Positions 35,811-47,060 of a DNA stretch of 64,000 nt are shown one piece after another; the first letter of the stretch is position 1; every line of letters starts with the position of its first letter. The stretch is from the NCBI RefSeq assembly GCF_041296385.1, contig NC_091015.1:93170004-93234003 (forward strand), given 5' to 3'. This stretch comes from Aphelocoma coerulescens (taxonomy: Eukaryota; Chordata; Aves; Passeriformes; Corvidae). The position numbers and the translations under genes were made by a program. The notes beneath the pieces are model-generated. The model made no database searches, was not told the DNA's origin, and saw only the letters and a list, made by a program, of their open reading frames with translations.

Positions 35811-38800
35811 GGTGGCTGTTTTAGCCAACACCGGGAGCCTTCCTCAAAGCTTTCCTGGAAAAGCAGAAAGACTTGTGCTGCTGAGCAGGTCAGGATTTGA
35901 TGTATTTCATCTGCACATTTTCTAACATCAATAACAGCTGTGATTCAAGGCTGTTGTTTTTTTTTTACATAACTCATGTGTGTGTTTCTGTGGATGAATA
36001 GTCTCTGCTCAAAAACAGACTGCTGTACAACTGCCTTATGGCTTTTTACCTGCTGTTTGTAGCCTGGTTTTGAAAAAAACATGTATATTCTTGTGTTTCT
36101 GGGCTCACATACTCTCTCTCCTATGCACATGTGTACACAAGCACATACATACCCAGCATGACAAAGAGACTGGGACAAGGATTGCTGAAGTCACTGTCAG
36201 ATCACAGTTTTAGCTTTTTGTGTATGTAATGATATTTTTTTACTCCTGATATTTTTTTCTTTCTATTCCCTGTGACCATGTTTCTTCCTGATGCTGGAGA
36301 GCTCACACACTGAGACCTGGTACATAAACACAAAACAGCAAATCAGGTTTCTGTGTGGGAGTTCTTAATGTGAGTTGCCTCAATATTTGAGCAGTTGTCG
36401 ATGACAGTATTTGGCTTAGATAATGTGTTATTATCTCTGAAGAAAAGCATCTAGAGGGTTACTCAGACAGTCAATACAAATTGAGTTTAATATCCTCTTT
36501 ATTTCCTCATTAAAGAAAGCAATACCAGGGTTTCAGGGGCCAAATAGTGATCATTACGAGGGGTACCACTGCTTTGCTACAAGCTGGTCTGCCATTCCTG
36601 CTCTGAAACATTGCTCTATGAAGTTTCAATGAGAGTCAAAAGGGATACTAATAAATACTAAAGCACAACGCACACAACTTTGCCTTCTAAAGTACACCCA
36701 CTCACAGGCGGGTTCTTTTCCTAAGAACCACAAGTGTCTGTTAGGCATGGAATCAAAGTTGAATAGTGTTTCCTGAGGAAAAAAACCATGCTGACCAGCA
36801 GTAACAAGGCACCTCTAGGCCAGGAGTCTTAAAGGTTTATGTCTAATGAAATGGGCCAAATGTAGTGAACTCAGAGCTGTCATTAAAAAGTGGGCAATTG
36901 CCAGCAGTGAAGCATCACAGTTTTCCTCTAATAGCAGACTCAGAAATGTGTATCAGAAATGGCAACTGCACCTGGAGGTGCTGTTTATTAGAGCTCTGTG
37001 TCCAGATGGTAGGCTTCAGTCTGCTTTGTCCGCATTATAATAAACTCCTGGTTTCTTCTCTGTAATAAATAAAATTTCTAAGAGAATATTAGCCACTTTA
37101 ACCAGTTAGTAATTTAAATTAACTTCAGCAATAGCCCTGTAACCAACCTATAATGACGGTTTCCTCACCAAAGCCTAGATTACTAAAAAGTAAAGAGAAA
37201 TATTATTTCACAGTCTGGCTTCTATCCACTACAAGTATTAAAGTTAAAATGTTCTTGTTCAGTGTTTTTGTCATGCTATCTGCTTCAGCCAAATCAACAA
37301 GTAAAACAGACTATCGCCAAGAATTTTTATCTTTGTGAAAACATGTGAAATGGCATTTAATTTACCTAATGCTGACCAAGTGTTAAATTTTGAAAGCCAG
37401 TTTAAAGACAATAAATGTAGTTGCAAAATAATTTCGGTCCAAGAAGACTGAAGCAGAGTTTAAAACGTTGGTGATAAATATGATTAGAAGTCCTAGGGTG
37501 AGAATTAAAAACAAACAAATGAAAAAATGGGGAATGTCTCCATAGGTCAAAAGGAAATATGCCATGTAACAGGCAGGAATACTTGTGGCTCTTTCTTATC
37601 GGTGCCAGTAGGTGAGATGAGTAAGTGATCTTTTGCTCTTTTATGGTTTGATGGGTTGAAATTATTTATGAGTCTGAATCCAGTCCACCAATTGTTGTGA
37701 AGGATAATCTTTGTTCCAGAGAAGCCATAGGCAGCTGGCAAAACAAGAAACTCTTTCTTCACAAGAACAGATTAAAAGTGGCACCTTGGTTTTGTGACAA
37801 ACACTGCAGTACTTTGTAGGGCATATTTATCCATGTACTGGGGACGCCCTTACAGTACTTCAACTCTGTTAAGCAGCCAGAAGCCCACCTGTTCTGGCTG
37901 GTTAACCGAGGGTTCCAGCTGCTGGGGGCTGCTGAATAAGGTCTGACAGCTGGGATGAGCTGGTCCCAGAACTTTCTTTCTGTAATTTGTCTTTTCTGGG
38001 TGGTACTGCTTGCCCACACCAAGGCACCAGGGGATGTACTCACCCTCTGGTCAGCCTAACCACACCTGATCCTCCCTGTTGGCACGCAGCACTGTGCAGG
38101 ACCAAGGAACATTGTAACATCTCACCTAGCAGTTGTCTGAGCATCAGTAGCCAGGACGAAAAAGAAGAGATGGTACAATGCCTTTTTATTGGTGAGGGAT
38201 AGTGGCATGGCAAGATAAAGGAGCAGTTTTATCAAGGCACAAGGCTAAATGTCTCTCACTGAAGGGAGAGTGAGCATTAAATTTGTTTGTAAATTCTCTG
38301 AGAAGCAAAACTAGTTTTGTGGCAAAGGCAGGCATCAAACCATAGCCTCTGACCTAGAAATTTTTTTCATGGTTTTGAGTTAAAAATGTCACAAGGCTCC
38401 ACATCTCACCTATGACATCTTCAGAAAGGGGTGGGGTCTCATTTTTGCCTGCATGGTCCGTTATCAGACAAAGATCTGACACAGATCCAAGCAAACTCTG
38501 AAATCTGGATGAAAATATGTCACATTTTAAAGTGTTCTCTAATTTTTTGTCATGCTGTAGCTCATCAACAGTTTTGGCAAAACCCACAGATTTTTCAAGC
38601 CTTTTTTCCATAATGTAGTGCAGAAATATGCATTGGCATTATCCACCTCAGCAGTAGGAAATGTGAGACTACTTGAGCAAATATGAACAGTCCATCATCT
38701 CTCTCAAGCTTTTATAAATTTACCTGTGGAACTGGGATGCTATAAATCTGCACATAATTAGGAAAATTCTAATATAAGCTGAACTATGTTGTGATCCTTG

Positions 38801-41800
38801 AGAAAGGAATAACCATTAGCCTGTAGGAACTTGGACACGCTGTTTAGTGTGCTGTTATTCCCCTCTCACATTCCATGTGCTATTGCTTAGCAATTTCACT
38901 GCAAAGATAAAACAATACCACTGGAATGAAACACATTAACACTGGCTAATTGGTAGGTCACTAGAAAAGAATTCTCCTCTGGATGGAGAGAATGTTTTTA
39001 ATAGGCTTCCACAGAAACCTATTTTCACCCTGATGTTGTTTTATGTTAGTCAGGATGAAAAAAAAAAAAAAAGCAATATTGAGGTTGTGGACACAGAAAT
39101 ACAGAATTAATAACTGAAGACAAGGAAAAGCTACAAAACCAGCAAATTGTGGAAACAAATAGACCATGCAAACTGTTGTAGAGCCTATTGTAACATTTCT
39201 TGGACCCATGCTTTCCAACCTGAAGGTAGAGCTTGATGACTGCAGCTGATTGTACCTATCTGTGAAGCCAGATGTCCTTGGAAAGCTGAGCCCAGTTGCC
39301 ATTCTCTTTCTCACATCCAGTGACCACCTGTTGTCAGTGGAGTGGCTGTGTGTCCCACAGAAGGGGATAATCAGTATCCAATGAGAGAATGGGGAATAAG
39401 GAGGAAATTAAATGTTTTTTGTCATAGGGTTATTCATGGCTTTGATAGAGCAGAAGCATCTAGAAATAGATAGACATGTTTTCCTGATGTTTTATCTATT
39501 CTGTCCCTTGCAATTACCCTGTTCCAAGCTGAATGGATGGATCATTATTCCATAAAATGTAACCTTGGAGCTCTTTATAAACTCTACTGTGTTCCTCTTG
39601 AGTCTTCTTTCTTTTTCTTTTTTTTTAATCTTTGTAATAGCAAATGCATAATTCACAGAGATAATTTGGTTTGTTAGGCAAATAACATTGGATGTTTAAA
39701 GATTAAGCTGAGGCATCATTCAGATTTCCAATGGGCAGCCCATTCTGAAAGCTCACCAAGGGGTGATGCTGCCACATAAAATGCAGTCACTAAAAGGATG
39801 TGATTTTAGCTTCAATTTTAGCTTTATTTAATGGATGTTTTCTAATGGTGTAGAATGTGTCCTTAATTTGCCTTTCTGTAATGTGAGATCCTTGAATAAG
39901 GAATTTGGAGGCAAGAATTTTAATATTTTTTTTCTCAGGAGTGTTATTTATTATGAAGGCAATCAGCATTAAAACACACCATTTTTTTGGGATATCTGTA
40001 GTGGCAAGATGTCACTTTGGAATGCAGGTGCTCTCTAGTGAATGACCCATAAAAAAGATCTACACACAAGCATTAATAACAATGTTAGAGACAGGGCAAA
40101 GGACAGCCAAAGCTCTGAACTGAGATTTGTATACTATACAAAAAAAAATGGAAATTAATATGCTTTTACTGTAAACAAGGACAAAGGATCAAAAATGAAG
40201 GTCAGGGCAGAACCAGCGGAACAGTGGTCTCTGCCCCAATGAATACAGTTCCCACCAGGGAGTCTTCCTAAGGCATGCAGCACTTTGGAGCAAGCCATTC
40301 AACTGCTCCTATAAAAGCCTGAAGTGTCCATACATATGTAAATGTAAAGCACGGGGCATGGACATAGTATTAGTGTCCATGATTTTCTTTCCTCCTCCAG
40401 GAGCCATCCAACAGATCTGCCTAAGCCCCTGAAGGATGTCGGTGGGTGGATTTTCCGAAGATGGGTGTGAGCTGCTGCTGTAAAATCCAGTCTGGCAGAT
40501 TGCAGTCCGTCCATGCCGCTGTCAATGGCAATGAACAGCAGAAGTTACGGGCAGCACTATTTTCTACAATATTCTATCAAAATTCCATTTGACAAACGAA
40601 AGGCAACACCTGGATCTACTGAAGATTTCAAGCACAGCCATTGGAGGCAGCCTGATACTGGGAACATAAGGAAACGAAGCCTTTGCCCTCAGCTGCCCTG
40701 TCCTGGCTCCCCATGCTGAGGAAGTGGCTCTCGTTCTGACAGGCAGGTGGGGTTTTCAGACACAGGGCAAGACTGGCTGCAGTGTAAAGCTGGTGGAGGT
40801 CATGTGAGGTAGCTCCTAATAGGGGGCTGATGCCTGAGGGTGGAGAAATAGTTTACCAGCCTGTTTCATGTACTCTGGTTTACAGAGCTGCCAATGTCAT
40901 GCTGAGAATGTGACAGCTTCCTTCCACCTCCCTATAGCCCAGCCTGACCCCCATTCATCTGGCTGTGCAGTACCACTGTGCTGTATTTGCTTTAGTCAGC
41001 TGCCAAGGACCCCTGTGTTGTTGGCTCTGCCGAGTCCCACAGCCTGAGAGCTCCTTCCCTCCTTGTCCTTTCAGCCCCTTCTCGTAGCTCCACTACAGCA
41101 TAAATAGCAGCAGTCCTGAGATAGAAAGATGGCAACTGTCAGAAGATGATGAGAGAGAAGGGATCAAACACAGGAGGGAGGAGAGGAGTGCAGGAGCAGT
41201 CAATGCTCTCAGGGCTGATGCATAGGGAATGATGACGAATTGCAGCTGGACTGAGATGTCTAATCAGCCATGGTTTCTGAGGCCTGTGAAAGAAAGGTGC
41301 GTCCAACACCTAGGCCTCATATGGACTAATCTGTACTTTGGATGTGCCCGGTTTGGCCAAGAAGTCTCTGTTCTCAGCTGGAACAGGCTTTGGGTGTGTG
41401 TTGTGCTCAGACCCTCTGACAAAAGCAAGAGAGCGCTGTAAGGAACAGCCATGCTTTAAAGACTAAAGGTCCAGGTCAGAGTTGTGACAGAGTTGAGAAC
41501 ATGTGTAGGTTCTGCTCTGAGAGCAGGTGATGGCAGGGATTACCAAGCCTCAACCTGCAGAAGTTATATTGATTGTCAGCTGTCAGCAACTCAGAAAGTA
41601 ATCACTCTCCACTTAAAACTAGATAAGGGTGAAGACAGTATGAGCTGGCTTTCTTCTTCACCCTTTCTCTCAAGAATGTAATGTGTAACCAGGTTGTGTG
41701 TAAAAGGCAGGCCACACTGATTATGCATATTGCAATTATGTTGTACCTGCTTGATATTTTCCACATTACTTTCTGATGTGACAGCTTGTGATGGCAGGGA

Positions 41801-42317
41801 TCAGACTAATTGTGTATCCTGTTTCCAGCAGCTCCCATATTAACACTTAGATGGGCATACATGTGTCAGGTTAACATGACGATTAATTTTTACTAAACAA
41901 CAGTATAAAAGCAGTTCTGGGATAAAAGCTGTAAGGCTTTTCAGTAATGCCTGGACTGCTGAATAATGGTGAAAAATGGGGTGGCATATCCCTCAAAAGA
42001 GATTATTTTTGTCTCGGCCTGCAGAAGTAGGATAAAGTCTCATTTGCAGAAAATGATTCTGCACACCTTTGGTCTCTATCATTCTCGCTTTATTCTGGAA
42101 AGCATCTAATCACAAAACCCCAAAATTAAAATAAACTTAATAGAGTTTCCGGCTGTTCTTTCACAAAATTCAATAGACTTTCATCTGGGCAAAGGTTGAA
42201 TAATTTACCCTTGAAATCTCCCTCCTTGACCACCCCAAACACAAAGAACCCCAGAAATAATTCTCCTATTTATGTCATGAGTGTGAAAGTTACAAAATAT
42301 TTCTTCCCCATCCCAGT

Positions 42318-42782
42318 CTATTTGATGGGATCGTCTAATTCCCAGGAATGCTGCCCAGAACGAGACAGCACCATGTAAGCAACCAGGAAAAATCCCTTCA
42401 CTTGCAAGCATCTGTATGGGCCAACGGGGTTGTGAGGAAGGGGGTTGAGTTGCAAGAGAATATTCCTGTCCTGATAGATTAGAAGGTGAGTCATCAGAGC
42501 TGGATCACAGCTGAAAAAAGCAAGGCCAAGGACAACTAGGGATAGGGTCATCAGCCTCAGATGCACAGAAATCCCATGGAGTCCCCCATGGTCATGCTGG
42601 AGATGGGAGAGAACATGCTTCATTACATACAACAAAGCAGGGAAGAGGGACAGGGAGGCCACCCAGTTATCTACATTTTGAGGGTAGAGTAGAAAGAGAA
42701 GTGAATTAAATATGGGACATTTAGGAGGGAGCCCACTGACTTTGTCAGACGTCCTCATTACAGCAGTGTTAGCCAAGCCCAC
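42318..42782 (-). other. Unrecognised 154-codon open reading frame (doubtful gene)
   Basis: This is one of the longest ATG-initiated open frames in the intergenic part. It encodes hydrophobic stretches (NSLLFLLYP, LSLVVLGLAFFSC) but no domain I know. There is no evident promoter or splice context. A frame of this size can occur by chance in vertebrate DNA, so I list it only for completeness. A conserved reading frame in other birds would be needed to call it a gene. Confidence 0.1.
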
Positions 42783-44592
42783 AGTAGGGATTTCTGGGCA
42801 CAGCTAAGCTGTAGCCTCACAGGTGAGAAGCCAGAGGAACATGTATCCAAGCAGGCCCATAGGGAAGCTTGTTCCAGACATGTATCAATAAAGGAAGCAG
42901 TGGAGCAATGCACTGCAGATCCTAGAGCAGTGGCACTGCAATGTTTTCCCTGGGAGATGTTGCAGAAGTGTGGAGGCGGAGCAGTCGCGTATTTCTGAAA
43001 GAACAGAAAAAATCAAAATCCTTTGTAGGAAAATGTCACTTTTAAGAAACGAGTTGACATGGAAGTTTTGAAGCAGAGCAACAATTCTATATTGACTTAG
43101 GCTGATTTTGTTTCAGTTTCTGTTTTCTCAAATTATTTCAGCTCTGATTTCATCTCAGCATTCTTTCCTCATGTAATTGCTCTTAAGCTAGGCAGCGGCA
43201 TTTAAGCATGCACAGAAATAGTTTTGTTTCAGCGTGACTGGGCAATCTTTTGGGGGTTTGCCCTGTGTTTCCATTCCAAGGGACACGCAATTTTCAGATT
43301 TACACATTTTACAAGAGCCCACTGTGGTGGGCTGACAGCTGTCACTTAGACTAGACTCAGTCTTTGAAATCAGCAACAGGCATCACTCTGGATCTGAATG
43401 TGTGGCAACAGAGCTGGGATTGCCACTTTCTGTGGCTGACTCTCAGATGTGAATGTGAAACAGTGAATACTAATTTATTTCATGATATAGACTCTATCCT
43501 CCTTTCCTGAAGGAATGTAGAATGAAATTCAAGTATTAGGAGTTGTCTGATTTCCTAGGCAAAAACTCAATGCAGCATTTATCTCACCTTACAATGAGTG
43601 CTGCTGAAGTGCTGTATTAATTGGGAAGATCACAACCCAGCTCAAAACCAACATTCTTCCATGTAAATGTTTCAGAAAATAAGAAGAAAAATACAGCTGG
43701 AGGGTCTCACCTTTCTTGTTATGTGTTTTTTGCTGAGTGCATGTTACAAAGCACCTTTGCAGCAGTCTACAGACGAGATGAGGTGGCACAGCCCTGACTC
43801 TGCAGATAAGTAATATTCATTGAACTGTGCAGATGCCTTTCTCAGTGCTAATATATTCCCACTGTGAAAGAGCAACTGTGGACACTCAGCACTGAAGGAG
43901 TGGAGGGGAATCATGGCAGGATTCACAGTCAGCATTTCCGGAACAATTTTCTGTGTCATAGTCAATGGCTGACCATAAAAATGAGTAAACAGTAACATGT
44001 TTCTAGTAAGTGTTAGGGATTGGCCCTAAGACTATCTGTCACAGCTACTTCTAAAATATTTCTCTACTTCTGTTCAGGATAGGGCTCAGTGAAAACTGCT
44101 GTTACTTGTCATAATGCAAAGTTAAAAAGAAAAGCTGTTTTATGTTTTCGAGAGGTGTTAATGAATGAAATGCATGTTCTTTCTTCACTCTGACATCTGC
44201 TTATCCTAAAAAAATAAAGGAAAAATAGAGAGAAAAATGAAAGATATGCAAAAAGTAACATGCAGATGACTCATACAGTTTAAGATGATAACAAGGCGCT
44301 TTCTGTTGCCGCCCCCATTTGGTCTGGGAAAGGTCTCAGGGGAGAAGGTACAATAGTTGGAGTAAATGCACAGACTGGATTCTCAGAGGGAGTGATGCAG
44401 GGATGCAGTAACACAGCTGTAGTTCTTTGCTATATATGCTTGCATCCTAAACTCTGCCTAACAGCCAAGCACTGGTAATGGCTTTTGGATCTCCCACTCT
44501 TGGTCAAAATAATTCCTTTCAGTAACACTGAACAATGCTACTTAAATTAATGACTTTAGTTTAATTCAGCTATGCATTTATTATACATGCAC

Positions 44593-45442
44593 ATATCAGT
44601 TTACTGATGACAGGAAAATGAGCAGAGTGGCTGATACAGCTGAAGGCTGTGCTGATATTCATCAGGACCTTGATAGGCTAGAAAATTGGACAGAGAGAAA
44701 CCTAATGAGGTTCAACAAGGACCAGTGTAGGGTCCTGCGCCTGGGGAAGAATAACCCCAAGCACCAACACAGGTTGGGGTCTGACCTACTTGAAAGCAGG
44801 TGTGTGAAGGACCTGAGAGTCTTGGTGGATGACAAGCTGGCAGTGCCCTCGTGGCCAATGGTATCTGTGGGTGCATTGGGAAGAGTGTGGCCAGTAGGTC
44901 AAGGGAGATCACCCTGTTCCTCTGCTCAGCCCTAGTGAGTCCACATCTGGAATACTGTGTTCAGTTCTGGAGTCCTCAGTACAAGAAATACAAGGAGTTA
45001 CTGGAGTGGGTCCAGTGGAAGCCACAAAGATTGTTTGGGGTCTGTAGCCTCATCTGAGGAGAGACTGTGGGAGCTCGGCCTGTTTAGTCTGGAGAAGAGA
45101 AGACAGAGGGGATCTCTCCAATACATAAAATATCTCAAAGGCGGCTGTCAAGAGGATGGTGCCAGGCTCTTCAGCGGTGTGCAGAGACAGGACAAGAAGC
45201 AACGTCCATAAACTAAAACACAAGACGTTCCACCTCAACATGAGGATCAACTTCCTTAACACTGAGCGTGGCAGAGCACTGGAACTGGCTGCCCAAGGAC
45301 ATCATGGAATCTCCCTCTCTGGAAGCATTCAAAACCCACCTGTTCCTGTGTGATCTACTCTAGGTGACCCTATCTTGGCATGGAGTTGGGCTAGATGAGC
45401 TCCAGAGGTCCCTTCCAACCCTAACAATTCTGTGAGTCTGTG
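44593..45442 (+). mobile_element. CR1 LINE fragment, sense, reaching its 3' end
   Basis: This is the largest CR1 copy in the window, about 850 bp. It begins at the reverse-transcriptase catalytic box, here FTDD (44600-44611) in place of the usual FADD, followed in frame by the EGCADIHQDLDRLENWTERN segment of the thumb region. Further matches in other frames are [29 protein letters not shown] near 44890-44980 (shown here in parts: [15 protein letters not shown]) and [11 protein letters not shown] near 45080. Frame changes between these pieces show an inactive copy. The 3' end has the typical GAGGTCCCTTCCAACCC segment and ends with TTCTGTGAGTCTGTG. Confidence 0.93.
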
Positions 45443-45560
45443 ATTTCCTAGTACTATAACTTATATAGTACACTTTACAGTGCCATATTGCACATAGCAT
45501 TTTATATTTTCTCATATACAATTCCTGTAGATACAAAAATGCTGCTAGCAAGGATTTTCT

Positions 45561-45909
45561 TGCTATTTTCTAAGTCCGTGAGGGACTTTTCTCTCTCACA
45601 GAAGAGGTAGCAGGGAATGTAAGCAACCAAAACACCTGCAACCTTGAAAAGTCTTGTTTATGGTATAGTAGGAAAATATTTTGACAATAGATGTTTTAGG
45701 ATTTTAGCCAATCACCCCCAAGGGGTGGCTGGTCCTTTGTCCAATTAGACTATGAAGAAAAAAGTCTATAAAAGAGTTTGTAAAATAAATAAATAAATCA
45801 ATCTTGCTGCACAATTCCTGCCTGCTGGATCTTCTCTCCTCCTCCTCCCTGTGACTGCGGGACATGGTTATATACCATAGGGCCCAGGCCTGCGGTGATA
45901 AATTCCACA
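45561..45909 (+). mobile_element. Probable solo LTR of an endogenous retrovirus
   Basis: The stretch has the signals of a retroviral LTR in the right order. CCAAT-type motifs lie at about 45709 and 45740, a TATA box (TCTATAAAAG) at about 45763, then overlapping AATAAA units at about 45785-45799. A pyrimidine-rich R/U5-like segment (CTTCTCTCCTCCTCCTCCCTG) ends near AATTCCACA. Tentative TG...CA ends at 45561 and 45909 are flanked by TTTTCT and TTTTGT, an imperfect 6-bp duplication. The outer limits are weak; the core at 45700-45900 is the firm part. No internal retroviral genes adjoin it. Confidence 0.55.
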
Positions 45910-46237
45910 TTTTGTATTTATTTGTGATGTAACATATTACAACTTCCTAATGTATGAATATAAAATTACATAAAACCAAATAATTTATGTTATAAATCAC
46001 AGTTGTTTTTTAGTGTTTCCACATCAACATGCCCTTGTCCAACACTTTGACACATTATTTCGTCATGGTATACACAGATACTGAAATGTCATTATCTAGG
46101 CAGATATATTTTATGGGAAGGTGTATAGGAGTGCTGTCCAGAAAGAGCTGGGGAACAACTGGGGAACCACTGGACTAGGTGCCTGACTTGGGTGAGTTAA
46201 AGGTATGGTTGCTCTGACTGCAAGGACTGCAAGAAGA

Positions 46238-46284
46238 GGTATAGATATAGATATACATAGATATATAGATATAAAGATATAGCA
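46238..46284 (+). repeat. ATAGAT-type microsatellite
   Basis: An irregular run of GATATA/ATAGAT units (TATAGATATAGATATACATA and onward). It is an ordinary simple repeat. Confidence 0.85.
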
Positions 46285-46379
46285 GAAACCAGAAAATCAA
46301 ACCTCTGCCACTTTCTTCATGCTAGATGTCTTAGTTAACACATTACCCACATTTAACATCACCCCTTCCAAACGCTTCC

Positions 46380-47060
46380 TAAATGCTTGGATGAGGTTAA
46401 GTAATCCATAATGCTGCTGCCTGCCTTACACCTATCCATTGCCCACAAGCAACCTGCACCAGTGCACTGCTCACTTCTGCAGCAAGTGGTCTCTGCAGCC
46501 ACTTTGTGTTGGTGACCCACTGACAGCCGCTGCTGGCCTCTGACCACCCTGCTCCCATGGTGCTGTCTCAGGCACCAAGCTTCAGCCAGTCAGGAATATC
46601 AGCTGATGCTGTCCATCCTCCTGTGGTGCACTGCATGCACTGGCATGGGCCTGCCTCACCCTGCTGGCACAATCCTGCTTCTCCAAGATCATTCTGCTTC
46701 TTCATCCTCGTGGAAGCTACTAAGCCCCTGCTGCAGCAAAGTTGAGCACGCAGGTGTCTTGTCAAAATATCACACCTTGCTCTTGGCTGGGGCCAAAAGG
46801 GAAAGTGCACTGTGGGGGCTATGGAAGGAGAGGGTCAGGTAGACTTCCTGGCTGGTGTGCAGGACATGCTTCTGAAGCCCACCTGCCTGTCCTGGGGCCA
46901 GACACTTCCCTTTGCTCCCTGGCACAACTCCGGGAAGCAGCCTTTGGGAGCCCACTGATGACCTGCTCATAGCCATGAACAGTCACGGAGCTCTCTCCCA
47001 GCCCTGCCCAGCTACAGTCATACTGCCTGCCTCTCCCAGGGGTGGAAAAACTATATGAAA
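46380..47060. other. GC-rich block of unknown origin
   Basis: Roughly 680 bp are clearly richer in GC than the DNA on both sides, with several overlapping open frames of 60-83 codons on both strands. None resembles a known protein. The GC shift starts after the TTCCAAACGCTTCC segment and stops just before the AT-rich TTTTAAGGGGATC. It could be an unrecognised repeat, a decayed exon or a CpG-poor isochore fragment; I cannot tell which. Confidence 0.35.

Larger units (their letters stand above)
32983..44592. other. Intergenic stretch of about 11.6 kb, no recognised gene
   Basis: Mixed unique DNA, AT-rich to about 40 kb and somewhat richer in GC at 40.2-41.5 kb. Points noted separately are a perfect palindrome at 35795-35810, an exon-like peptide at 35000-35043 and an unrecognised 154-codon open frame at 42318-42782. 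An A run lies near 39058-39072. I could not identify any host gene, tRNA or well-preserved repeat. Confidence 0.6.

Noticed and set aside
46238..46284. ATAGAT run considered as a possible regulatory or origin-like element
   Set aside because: It is an ordinary irregular microsatellite.
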